A stretch of 64,000 nucleotides of DNA from Actinokineospora baliensis (GCF_016907695.1 NZ_JAFBCK010000001.1:2597001-2661000), one strand, 5' to 3'. Shown: positions 8,249 to 15,592, numbered from the stretch's first letter. The notes: a model not told the origin generated them from the letters alone. Program-made: numbers and translations.

Positions 8249-9532
8249 GTGCGGCTCATGTCGGGCAAGTCCCGTGCCGTGCTCATCGGCACGTCGACCT
8301 ACAGCGACGCAGGCCTGCCCGACATCCCCCAGGTCGGGCCCGGTCTCACCGAGCTGAGCCGGGTGTTCACCGAGCTCGGCCTGGTCGAGTCGGCCACCAC
8401 GGTGCTCGACGAACCGTCCATCGGCGCGCTCGGCCGCGGCCTCACCCAGGCGATGGCCGGTGCCGACGACCTGCTGCTGGTCTACTACATCGGCCACGGG
8501 CTCGTCGGGCGCGCGCACGACCTCTACCTGGGCATGCACGACAGCGAACCGGGTTCCCCGGAGTTCGGCTCGCTGTCCTACAACGCGCTGCGCGACCGCG
8601 TCCTGGACAGCCCGGCCACCATCAAGGTCGTCATCCTCGACTGCTGCTTCTCCGGGCGGGCCTTCGGCACCGCCATGTCCGCCCCGGTCGACGAACTGGT
8701 CATCGACGGCACCTACGTGCTCACCTCCGCGCCCCCCAACCGGGTGTCGCTCGTGCTGCCGGACGAACCGCACACGGCGTTCACCGGCCGCCTGCTGCGC
8801 TTGCTCGACGGCGGCATCCCTGGCGCGGGGGAGTACGTGACCATCGACGACGTCTACCGGCACCTGCTCGTCACCATGCGGGGTGAGGGCCTTCCGCTGC
8901 CGCAGAAGCGCAGCGGTAGCACCGCCGACCGGTTGCGCATCCGCAACCGCGCCACCATGGACACCGCCGACGACCTGCGCGACCGGGTGGCCGCAGTCGT
9001 CGTCCGGGCCAGGGACACCACCTGGGCCTCGGTGGTCGACGACCTGGCCGACCTGCACTCCCGCCAGATCCGCCTGCTGCACGGCGAGCACCCGGACGTG
9101 CTGCGGACCTTCGCCTCGCTGCTCTTCGCCCGTGCCGCCGCGGGCGACCCGGCCAAGTCCGGCGAGCTGCTGCGAGAGCTGATCCTCACCCAGGGCGCCG
9201 TAGTCGGCTTCGACCACCCGGACCTGCTGCGCACCGTCTTCTACACGGCCATCTGCCTCGGCGAGTCCGACAACGGGACCGAGGCGATCGCCCGCCTGCG
9301 CACCCTGGCCCCCATGCAGCGCAGCTACCTCGGCTACGAGCACGAGGACACCTGCCGCACCCAGCACGCGCTGGCCCGCTACCTGGCGCGCACGGGCGAG
9401 TACGTCGAGGCCAGCGCCCTGCTGGAGGAGCTGGGAGCGATCCGCGAGCGAACCCTGGACCCGGCGTCGCCCACGCTGGCGGTGACGCGCCGCGACATCG
9501 ACGTCGTGGGGAGGGCGGTCAGGGGTGGCTGA
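8249..9532 (+). CDS. Caspase-like (C14/metacaspase) peptidase with TPR-like tail
   Basis: 427 aa. Residues 5-230 form a caspase-hemoglobinase fold domain: KSRAVLIGTSTY at the start, catalytic His83 in YYIGHG, and catalytic Cys133 in DCCFSG at 131-136, followed by TYVLTSAPPN, a typical S1-side segment. Residues ~270-420 are helical and repeat-like (HSRQIRLLHGEHPDVLRTFASLLFARA style), resembling TPR helices. The gene overlaps the next one by 8 bases, so the two are translationally coupled. Bacterial caspase homologues commonly act as effectors in conflict or regulated death systems; a role here is inference. GTG 8249 is chosen because GGAGG sits 6 bases upstream; ATG 8258 is the alternative. 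Confidence 0.82.
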   Translation: MRLMSGKSRAVLIGTSTYSDAGLPDIPQVGPGLTELSRVFTELGLVESATTVLDEPSIGALGRGLTQAMAGADDLLLVYYIGHGLVGRAHDLYLGMHDSEPGSPEFGSLSYNALRDRVLDSPATIKVVILDCCFSGRAFGTAMSAPVDELVIDGTYVLTSAPPNRVSLVLPDEPHTAFTGRLLRLLDGGIPGAGEYVTIDDVYRHLLVTMRGEGLPLPQKRSGSTADRLRIRNRATMDTADDLRDRVAAVVVRARDTTWASVVDDLADLHSRQIRLLHGEHPDVLRTFASLLFARAAAGDPAKSGELLRELILTQGAVVGFDHPDLLRTVFYTAICLGESDNGTEAIARLRTLAPMQRSYLGYEHEDTCRTQHALARYLARTGEYVEASALLEELGAIRERTLDPASPTLAVTRRDIDVVGRAVRGG

Positions 9533-10691
9533 GTTCTTCTCCGAGGGGTTCACCGCCGAGGCGGTGGCGGTGCTGACCGTCGCCGAGCAGGAGGCGGCCC
9601 GGCTGCACCACGACTACCTGGGGTCGGTGCACCTGCTGCTGGCCCTGGCCCAAGCCCGCGGGCACGTGGCAGCGGTCCTGCTCGAGCGGGGGCTCGGCCC
9701 GGACGTCCTGCGGGCCAGGGCCGAGTTCCACGTCCGCCGCGGTGTCTCGACCGGGCGGACGCCGCTGCGGGTCGCCGCCGAGGTGCAGCGGGTCATCGAC
9801 CACGCGAAAGCCGAGGCGACCGCGCTCGGCCGGGTCGCCGTGCACACCGAACACCTGCTGCTCGGCCTGCTCAGCGAACCCAACTGCGTAGCGGCCAGGA
9901 TGCTGGTCAACCTCGACGCCGACCTGCAGTCCCTGCGCACCGACGTCCTCACCCGGCTGGACCCGCGCCTGGCCCAACTCACCGGCGACCCCGTCCTGGA
10001 CCGGCACACCACCGGCGTGCACCCCGAGCCGATCATCGGCCGCGACGCCGAGGTCGACGAGGTCGCGCAGGCCCTGAGCCGCCGGACCCGGCGCAGCGTG
10101 GTGATCCACGGCCCGCGCGGGGTCGGCAAGGCGGCGATCGTCCAGGGCCTGGCGCACCGGGTCGCGACCGGTCAGGTGGTCAAGGCCCTGCACGGCCTGG
10201 TGATCAGAACCCTCGTCGGCGACCTCCCCGACGGCGACTCCGCCCGGCAGCTCACCGACCGGCTCACCCGGGCCGGGTGCGTCCTCTGGGTCCCGCGCCC
10301 CGACCTGCTCGACCCCTTCCGGTCGGCGGTCACCACCGGCGACCTGAGCGTCATCTGCACCACCGAGCAGCTGAGCATTTCGTTGGGTTCACCCCCCTTC
10401 CACACCGTCGCCGTCGAGTCCATGTCGCGGGCGGACACCATCGCCGTCCTCACCCACCTGCGCCCCGGAGTCGAGGACCACTACGCCGTGCGGATCCCAG
10501 ACCAAACCATCGCCGCGGTCGTCGAGACGGCGGCTGCTATGGGCAGGCCGCTGCCGGGCGGAGCCATAGACCTGCTCGACGAACACTGCTCCCGCGCCCA
10601 ACAGGTAGACATCACCCCCGACCTCGTCCGCCCCGACCCAGTGCTCACCGGAGCCGCCGTCTTCGACACCGACATGTGGTCCCTGGGCTAG
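9525..10691 (+). CDS. ClpA/ClpC-like protein: double Clp-N domain plus degenerate AAA module
   Basis: 388 aa. Two Clp-N repeats occupy about residues 1-145 (FTAEAVAVLTVAEQEA and HLLLGLLSEPNCVAARML are typical). Residues ~165-370 resemble the first AAA domain of ClpC, beginning PEPIIGRDAEVDEV. The Walker A loop is GPRGVGKAA near 196: the Lys is kept but the following Thr/Ser is replaced by Ala. The Walker B position reads CVLWVPRP, without the DE pair. There is no second AAA domain and no ClpP-docking loop. It therefore looks like a substrate- or signal-binding scaffold, not a working unfoldase. It starts by GTG inside the end of the caspase gene. Confidence 0.78.
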   Translation: MAEFFSEGFTAEAVAVLTVAEQEAARLHHDYLGSVHLLLALAQARGHVAAVLLERGLGPDVLRARAEFHVRRGVSTGRTPLRVAAEVQRVIDHAKAEATALGRVAVHTEHLLLGLLSEPNCVAARMLVNLDADLQSLRTDVLTRLDPRLAQLTGDPVLDRHTTGVHPEPIIGRDAEVDEVAQALSRRTRRSVVIHGPRGVGKAAIVQGLAHRVATGQVVKALHGLVIRTLVGDLPDGDSARQLTDRLTRAGCVLWVPRPDLLDPFRSAVTTGDLSVICTTEQLSISLGSPPFHTVAVESMSRADTIAVLTHLRPGVEDHYAVRIPDQTIAAVVETAAAMGRPLPGGAIDLLDEHCSRAQQVDITPDLVRPDPVLTGAAVFDTDMWSLG

Positions 10692-10713
10692 CTCTTCCGC
10701 AGGTCAGCGTGAG

Positions 10714-10907
10714 TTGTCCACAACCCCTTGGCTCGTCCACAGGTTTCCGCGCCCCCTTTCCCCACAGGCCAGACCCGATAAAATGGGATTGGGGCCGCCC
10801 CCGGAGAGGGTGGGGGCTGTGCCGCGTGCGCGCGAGGCGGGATCGTTGGGGCGGTTGCCGTGTATTCATCGGTGCACCGGTGAGCGGGTCGGCGCGATTT
10901 GTCCACA
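10714..10907. other. Cluster of DnaA-box-like 9-mers
   Basis: TTGTCCACA, the preferred DnaA box of high-GC actinomycetes, occurs at 10714-10722 and 10899-10907; the variant TCGTCCACA is at 10733-10741. Two of the three are simply carried by the tandem repeat. No dnaA, dnaN, gyrB or AT-rich unwinding element is nearby, so this is not the chromosomal origin. Confidence 0.45.
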
Positions 10908-11075
10908 ACCCCTTGATTCATCCACTGGTTTTCGCGCCCCCCTTCCGCGTGGGCCAGGGCCGATAGAATGGCATCGGGGCCGCCCCCCGGAGAGGGTGGG
11001 GCTGTGTCGCGCGCGAGGCGGAATCGTTGGGGCGGTTGCCGTGGATTCATCGGTGCACCCGGCAAGTGGGTGCGA
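10714..11075. repeat. Two tandem ~185-bp noncoding repeats
   Basis: Unit 1 begins at 10714 and unit 2 at 10899, both with TTGTCCACAACCCCTT. Inside each: a CCGAT-A-AATGG block, a GGGGCCGCCCCCGGAGAGGGT block, a GCGCGAGGCGG block, then TCGTTGGGGCGGTTGCCGTG and ATTCATCGGTGCACC. Divergence is mostly single substitutions and 1-2 base indels, with no reading-frame conservation, so the unit is not protein coding. The pairs GGGGCCGCCCCC and GGAGAGGGT/GGGGCTG allow stable RNA folding. Confidence 0.8.
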
Positions 11076-11148
11076 GCTGTCGATGCTCAACTGGCGACCA
11101 CGACGCGGCGGCCGTACGGAGTCGCGGGCGAGCGAGCGGTGGGTTCGG

Positions 11149-11415
11149 CGTGTTTCTCGGTGTGGATGCCAGCGAAGGCGCCTAACACGCGGCCGGTGTG
11201 GACTGGCGGGCAAGCGTCTGCAGGACGAGCCGTTGCCCGACACCGAACTGGAGCTGCGAGCCCTGGTCGACGAGCTCGCCTAGCCCAGGCCACTGCTGGT
11301 TGTGGTCGACAAACAGGCAGCGACACGGTGCGCGGCTGCCCGGGCATCAGGTGGCCTGGTTGCCTGGGCCGGGCGACCCGCATCTTGCTTGAGGTCGATG
11401 TCGCCTCGAGCTTCG
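11149..11415 (+). pseudogene. IS110-family transposase remnant (N-terminal DEDD domain, frameshifted)
   Basis: Three short frames in order recall the start of an IS110 transposase. The first, from about 11149, reads VFLGVDASEGA then a stop; the second reads GKRLQDEPLPDTELELRALVDELA and stops at 11283; the third reads LLVVVDKQAAT, and after a further shift HQVAWLPGPGDPHLA appears where intact enzymes read HQVAYLPGLAMRRIADL. The FLGVD Asp and VVVD Asp correspond to residues of the RuvC-like DEDD active site. At least two frameshifts and two stops, and the whole C-terminal half missing, so it is not functional. Confidence 0.65.
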
Positions 11416-11590
11416 CCCGCTCCGGCACCTGGCCCGAGCGGGGGTTGTGTCGCGCGCGAGGCGGGGCGTTGAAAGAGTGTTCTCGCAGGTCAGCGGGAAG
11501 TCATCGGTGGGCCGATGAGTTCGGGCCGCTTCCGCCGTTACACGGGTACAGGATGGCCACCGAGGCCGTCCGAGATCCTGGAGACACATC

Positions 11591-12001
11591 ATGGACTGGA
11601 AGTTGCAGGTCGTCGTCGTGCCCGTGGCCGATGTGGATCGGGCGAAGGAGTTCTACGCGGGCAAGCTCGGGTTCGCCGTGGACACCGATTTCAGCCCGAA
11701 CGAGCACTTCCGGGTCGTGCAGGTCACCCCGCCGGGCTCGGCCTGTTCGATCACCTTCGGCAAGGGGGTGGGTGGGGGTGAGCCGGGGTCGGTGAAGGGC
11801 TGTCACTTGGTGGTCACCGATATCCTGGCGGCGGAGAAGCAGCTGGACGCGGCGGGGGTCGAGCACTCGGGTACGCAGCACTTCGTCGACGGCGTGATGA
11901 CTCCCGGGGTCGATCCCGAGGGCCGCGACTTCGGTTCGTTCCTCTTCTTCTCCGACCCGGACGGCAACTCCTGGGCTGTGCAGCAGGTCGCCGCGCGATG
12001 A
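11591..12001 (+). CDS. VOC superfamily protein linked to a sigma factor
   Basis: 136 aa. Begins MDWKLQVVVVPVADVDRAKEFYAGKLGF, a standard glyoxalase-fold module, and ends GSFLFFSDPDGNSWAVQQV, the second module with the DPDGN signature. The Glu normally supplied by the last strand as a metal ligand is replaced by Ala/Val-Gln, so catalytic activity is uncertain. Its TGA overlaps the ATG of the ECF sigma gene by four bases, which implies co-translation and a shared function, for example detecting a small molecule or detoxifying what the sigma factor responds to. Confidence 0.85.
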   Translation: MDWKLQVVVVPVADVDRAKEFYAGKLGFAVDTDFSPNEHFRVVQVTPPGSACSITFGKGVGGGEPGSVKGCHLVVTDILAAEKQLDAAGVEHSGTQHFVDGVMTPGVDPEGRDFGSFLFFSDPDGNSWAVQQVAAR

Positions 12002-12888
12002 CCGACTTCGAACCCTATCGGCGGGAGCTGCACGTCCACTGCTACCGGATGCTCGCTTCCTACGAGCAGGCCGAGGACGCCGTGCAGGAGACGTTCCTGC
12101 GCGCGTGGCGCCACCGCGACGGGTTCGATGGCGGGAATGCCAGGGCGTGGTTGTACAAGATCGCGACGAACGTGTGTGTGGATCAGGCACGGTCGGCCAG
12201 GGCGCGCACCGAGGTGGCGTGGCTGACCCCGTACCCGGATCGGGAGTTGGACGAGGCGCAGGGGCCGCATGGTGCGGCGGTCGCCAGGGAGACCATCGAG
12301 TTGGCCTTCCTGGCGGCCCTGCAGGTCCTGCCCGCCAGGCAGCGGGCGGCCCTGTTGGCGCGCGAGGTGTTGGGCATGCCCGCGGCGGAGACGGCCGAGT
12401 TGTTGGACGTGAGTGTGGCTGCGGCGAACAGTGCGCTGCAACGCGCCCGGGCCACCATGCGCGAGCACCTGCCGTCCCGCCGCGACGACTGGGTGGCGCG
12501 CGAACCCAGTGCGGCCGAACGGGACTTGCTGGCCAGGTTCATCGACGCGCACGAGCGGTGTGACGTGGCCGCCGCCCTCGCGGTGGCCGCCGAGGACATC
12601 CGCGTCACGATGCCGCCCAACCCCCTGCGCTTCGACGGCCGCGACGCGATCACGACATTGCTCGTGCGCGCCTTCGGCCCCGATCGCGACGGCGATTGGC
12701 GCCTGCTGCCCACGACCGCCAACCGCATGCCCGCGGCGGCGAGCTACCTGCGCAGGCCGGGGGACGCGCGGTTCCGCGCGTTCAAGCTGGACGTGCTGCG
12801 CGTCGAGGGGGCGGAGGTCGCCGAGATCACCACGTTCGGCTACGCGCTGTTCGACCACTTCGGACTGCCGATGGTGCTCGACCGGTGA
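11998..12888 (+). CDS. ECF sigma factor with SnoaL-like C-terminal domain (SigG/SigX5-like)
   Basis: 296 aa. Region 2 covers residues ~5-75 (HCYRMLASYEQAEDAVQETFLRAWR binds the -10 element and core polymerase), region 4 about 110-165 (LPARQRAALLAREVLGMPAAETAELL with the HTH), and residues ~185-290 form a SnoaL_2/NTF2-like domain. This architecture is the SigG/SigX5 type, which lacks a conventional anti-sigma factor; the C-terminal domain is thought to modulate activity. Coupled to the upstream VOC gene by an ATGA overlap. The last 62 bases overlap, tail to tail, the end of the cyclase-like gene on the minus strand. Confidence 0.88.
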   Translation: MTDFEPYRRELHVHCYRMLASYEQAEDAVQETFLRAWRHRDGFDGGNARAWLYKIATNVCVDQARSARARTEVAWLTPYPDRELDEAQGPHGAAVARETIELAFLAALQVLPARQRAALLAREVLGMPAAETAELLDVSVAAANSALQRARATMREHLPSRRDDWVAREPSAAERDLLARFIDAHERCDVAAALAVAAEDIRVTMPPNPLRFDGRDAITTLLVRAFGPDRDGDWRLLPTTANRMPAAASYLRRPGDARFRAFKLDVLRVEGAEVAEITTFGYALFDHFGLPMVLDR

Positions 12889-13579
12889 ACCCGTGGCTGA
12901 GCAGCTCGCCGGTGGGCACGGGAACCCGCAGGTAGGCCGTCTGCGCGAACGACTTGACCCGCACCGGAACGGGCACGTAGAGGCCCGGGTCATCTCCGGC
13001 GTACCCCGACAACACCGCGTCCACGTACGCCCGCTCCGACACCACCGCCGCCACCCTGGTCCCCGGACCCGACCGGTCCAGCAACTCCCGGACCGGTCGG
13101 GCGTCGAGCAGCCGGTGCGCCTGGACCCGGGCCTCACCGTTGCCAGCCCCCAGCGACCGCCCACCCGTCAGCGGTCCGATGTGGACTGTCGCGCGCATGC
13201 GCACCCCGTCCGGCAGCACCTCTTGCAGGGTGGGCAACACGGGGTTCAGCAACAGCGGCAACAACCCGGACCGGAGCCCCAACACCCACCCGTCCCCGGT
13301 GCTGGCGCTCAACGGCGCCCGGTCCCACTCCCCGCCCAACCCGCACTCGGCGAACACCTCCCGCAGCACCACCGGCACCAACCGCACGAGATCGGCCTGC
13401 TCCCGCCCCCGCCACCCCCCGAACCCCTTGACGTCCACCACCAACACCGCCCGATACGGCGGCAACTCCAGCACTCGCCCCACACCGACCTCCTTCCGTC
13501 CCCCCAACCCTCTCCCCAGTCCCACCGCCGAACCGTCCGCCACCGGACAGATTCGCACCCCGGAAACCCGCTGCTTCAC
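12827..13579 (-). CDS. Cyclase-like protein coupled to a Crp/Fnr regulator
   Basis: 250 aa. The core (about 35-200) has features of class III nucleotidyl cyclase homology domains: YRAVLVVDVKGFG where a first metal-binding Asp and the D-x-x-x-F pattern are expected, STGDGWVLGL in place of the second D-hairpin, and TVHIGPL near 155. Catalytic completeness cannot be judged; several substrate residues look degenerate. It starts with a GTG that overlaps the stop of the upstream Crp-like gene by four bases (GTGA), so the two are made together and may form a nucleotide-signal and receptor pair. The C-terminus is Arg/Ser-rich and overlaps the sigma gene end. Confidence 0.6.
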   Translation of the reverse strand: MKQRVSGVRICPVADGSAVGLGRGLGGRKEVGVGRVLELPPYRAVLVVDVKGFGGWRGREQADLVRLVPVVLREVFAECGLGGEWDRAPLSASTGDGWVLGLRSGLLPLLLNPVLPTLQEVLPDGVRMRATVHIGPLTGGRSLGAGNGEARVQAHRLLDARPVRELLDRSGPGTRVAAVVSERAYVDAVLSGYAGDDPGLYVPVPVRVKSFAQTAYLRVPVPTGELLSHGFTGRAPSAVRSGRTARSRTW

Positions 13580-14193
13580 CGCTGACCCGCGTGGGAGGCC
13601 AGCAGGTCCCGATCGGCCACCACCAGCCGCGGGCCGCCGCGGAGGGCGCCGAAGCGGCGGAGTTGGGAGATGTGCTCAGCGACGGTGCTGCGGGCCAGTC
13701 CCAGCGATTGGGCCAGGGCTTCCTGCGACAGCGGCACCCGTCGGTCGTCCGGTTCCGCCAGGTCGATGACCGCCAGCAGCAAGCGGGCCAGCCGGGCGAG
13801 GCTTCCCAGGCGGGTCAAGGACATCTGCTCCACCGCCTCAACCAGCTTCAGCCGCAGGTACTCACCCAGAGCCGCCCCTGCAACGGATTCCAACGCGCGT
13901 GCACTCAAGCAACAAGCCGTGCACCGATCCAGGGCCACCACCGACGCCGTCCGGCCCACCCCGGCCGTGGCCAGCTCGCCCACCAGGTCGCCCGCACCCC
14001 GCAGTGACACGAGCAACCCGTCCGCCAGCACCACCCGAACCCGCCCGCGCACCAGCGCCAGCGCGTACCCGCCGGGATCCCCCTGCCGCAGCAACACCTC
14101 GCCGCGCGCGTACTCCCGAGCTGCCCCGGCGGCCACCACCGCCGCCCAGAGCCGGGCGCCGACCAGGGTTCGGAAGGTCTGCACACCCTCCAA
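13576..14193 (-). CDS. Crp/Fnr family regulator (minus-strand copy)
   Basis: 205 aa. A cyclic-nucleotide-binding-like beta roll fills residues ~10-115 (GEVLLRQGDPGGYALALVRGRVRV), then a dimerisation helix, then a winged HTH (about 145-200: SQEALAQSLGLARSTVAEHISQLRRFGAL). The phosphate-binding cassette is poorly conserved (GELATAGVGRTASVVAL: the R-T-A-S part is recognisable). The start is the TTG at 14193 by frame; a GTG at 14184 is possible and neither has ideal spacing. It is divergent from the second Crp-like gene at 14429 and co-translated with the cyclase-like gene. Confidence 0.8.
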   Translation of the reverse strand: MEGVQTFRTLVGARLWAAVVAAGAAREYARGEVLLRQGDPGGYALALVRGRVRVVLADGLLVSLRGAGDLVGELATAGVGRTASVVALDRCTACCLSARALESVAGAALGEYLRLKLVEAVEQMSLTRLGSLARLARLLLAVIDLAEPDDRRVPLSQEALAQSLGLARSTVAEHISQLRRFGALRGGPRLVVADRDLLASHAGQR

Positions 14194-14363
14194 CTACCGC
14201 CACGGCCACCCCCGTCGCCCGTGGCCGCACCGGATTTCGCCCGATCGGGCCGGGGGGCGCCGAGTCGTCAACGGACAGAACCTGGTCAACCTGCTCGGGA
14301 CCGCGCTGGTCCGCACGGCGGCGGATTACCTTCGGGTGACGCCGAGTAGAGAGGAGATCCGCC

Positions 14364-14387
14364 GTGGAGACCGAACTAGCCTGGTGA
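14364..14387 (+). CDS. Candidate 7-codon leader ORF (METELAW)
   Basis: GTG preceded by GAGGAGATCC at 3-8 bases opens a seven-codon frame ending in TGA, 41 bases before the second Crp-like gene. A ribosome binding site of this quality in front of so short a frame suggests a leader peptide or a translated upstream ORF controlling the regulator gene. No homologue is known to me; coding status is speculative. Confidence 0.3.
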   Translation: METELAW

Positions 14388-14428
14388 GGCGCGCGGGGAT
14401 CGGCGATGATCACGGGGTGGAGGGTGCG

Positions 14429-15124
14429 ATGCGACTTCCCGGTGACCTGGTCGCCGAGTCCCTGATGGCCTACCTCTCCGAGGAGGACCGCGCGCACGTG
14501 GTCGGTCTGGGGACGCCTCGGGTGTTCGGGCCGGGGGAGACGCTGCTGCGGCAGGGGGACCCGACCGACCACGTGCTGGTGCTGACCAGCGGCTGGACCA
14601 GGGTGCTGACCAGGCGCGCGGACGGGCAGACCGTGCTGGTCGCCTTCCGCGGCCCCGGTGACGTGCTGGGGGACCTGGCCGCGCTGCACGGGTGGGTGCG
14701 CTCGGCGGACGTGCAGAGCCTCGACGAGGTGCACGCCGTGCACCTGCGCGCCCAGGAGTTCGGCGACCTGCTCGCACAGCGCACTTCTGTCGCGCTGGCG
14801 ATGGTGATGCAGTTGGCGGCCCGGCTGCGCGAGGCGGAGAGCGCCCGCGCCGACTTCGCCACGATGCACGTCACCGAGCGGGTCGCGGCGTACCTGCTCT
14901 GGCTGTCGCGGACCTACGGCGTGCCGACCGACACCGGCCTCGCGCTGCGCGTCCCGTTCACCCAGCAGGACGTCGCGAACCGGGTCGGCGCGTCGCTGCG
15001 CGCCGTGGCCAGGGCGTTCTCGGTGCTGCGCGACCGGGGGATCGTCATCAACACCCGCAGGCAGACCGTCATCGCGCGCCCGGATGTGCTGCGCGCCTTC
15101 GTCCGCGAGGTCCCCGAGCTCTGA
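14429..15124 (+). CDS. Crp/Fnr family regulator (plus-strand copy)
   Basis: 231 aa. Beta-roll sensor domain about 10-125 (GETLLRQGDPTDHVLVLTSGWTRV, then FRGPGDVLGDLAALHGWVRSADVQSL, the equivalent of the phosphate-binding cassette), long C-helix ~125-150, HTH domain ~155-220 (FTQQDVANRVGASLRAVARAFSVLRDRGIV). It shares the segment LLRQGDP and general length with the divergent regulator at 13576-14193, so the two may be distant paralogues. ATG 14429 follows GGAGGG; an in-frame GTG at 14417 is weaker. It may be regulated through the seven-codon upstream ORF. Confidence 0.85.
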   Translation: MRLPGDLVAESLMAYLSEEDRAHVVGLGTPRVFGPGETLLRQGDPTDHVLVLTSGWTRVLTRRADGQTVLVAFRGPGDVLGDLAALHGWVRSADVQSLDEVHAVHLRAQEFGDLLAQRTSVALAMVMQLAARLREAESARADFATMHVTERVAAYLLWLSRTYGVPTDTGLALRVPFTQQDVANRVGASLRAVARAFSVLRDRGIVINTRRQTVIARPDVLRAFVREVPEL

Positions 15125-15227
15125 GATGTGCCAAATGGCGTGCTCGGCGCGTGCCACAGGTCATCGCGGGGCCCGTTGTCCCGGGGGCATCCTTGTTCTG
15201 CGAGCGAGATCCGGGGAGGGATCACCG

Positions 15228-15326
15228 ATGAGGATGCTGATGACGGTGGGATCGGTAGCGCGGATTGGCTTCTGGACATTCCTGGCCGGTCTCGGTTCCG
15301 GCATGTTGCTGGTCAGCGGTTTCTGA
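15228..15326 (+). CDS. Candidate 32-aa membrane peptide
   Basis: ATG preceded by GGGGAGGG at good spacing opens 32 codons. The peptide is hydrophobic from about residue 13 on (IGFWTFLAGLGSGMLLVSGF) with Arg residues only near the N-terminus, which fits an N-in single-pass peptide. It lies alone between the Crp-like gene and a terminator, followed 61 bases later by another tiny ORF. No homology recognised. Confidence 0.4.
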   Translation: MRMLMTVGSVARIGFWTFLAGLGSGMLLVSGF

Positions 15327-15386
15327 CCGCCAAGCGAAGACGAATTGTTCCCGGGCTGAACGCTGCCCTGAACATGGAGGAGGTGC

Positions 15387-15425
15387 ATGGCCGTGGAAAG
15401 CCACTGGATCCTGTTCTTGGTGTGA
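15387..15425 (+). CDS. Candidate 12-codon ORF (MAVESHWILFLV)
   Basis: ATG with GGAGGAGG five bases upstream, twelve codons, hydrophobic C-terminal half. It ends 37 bases before a strong terminator hairpin, so it would be the last translated unit of the small transcript containing the 32-aa ORF. Supported only by the ribosome binding site and position. Confidence 0.25.
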   Translation: MAVESHWILFLV

Positions 15426-15461
15426 GCGCCGATCACCGGTCGGCGGGGGGATGAGGGGGCG

Positions 15462-15504
15462 GGCGCCCGGTTCGCACAGGGGGGAATGCGAACCGGGCGC
15501 CTTT
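15462..15504 (+). terminator. Rho-independent terminator
   Basis: A perfect 15-bp stem (15462-15476 with 15487-15501), 10-base loop, followed by TTT. It is the clearest terminator in the window and shows that a transcript ends here although the last full-size gene stopped at 15124, which supports the small ORFs in between being transcribed. Confidence 0.9.
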
Positions 15505-15592
15505 CATCAGATGTGTCCGGTGTTTGTCCAGCCGCCCGTGATGTGTCACTGGTGACGAACCGGGTGGCCTGCGATGCTGCGTGGAGGATGGC

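Larger units (their letters stand above)
10698..11495. mobile_element. Decayed IS110-type insertion region bounded by a 12-bp direct repeat
   Basis: The 12-mer CGCAGGTCAGCG occurs at 10698-10709 and again at 11484-11495, enclosing the tandem repeats and the transposase remnant. A 19-base block beginning TGTGTCGCGCG is also shared by the left repeat (11003-11021) and a position right of the remnant (11446-11464), so related noncoding DNA lies on both sides of the dead transposase. A third copy of the 12-mer stands alone at 22187-22198. I read the region as an inactive insertion with its noncoding ends; the exact boundaries are uncertain. Confidence 0.45.

Noticed and set aside
10714..11075. 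Possible replication origin because of DnaA-box sequences
   Set aside because: No dnaA/dnaN/gyrB neighbourhood and no AT-rich unwinding region; two boxes belong to a duplicated repeat.
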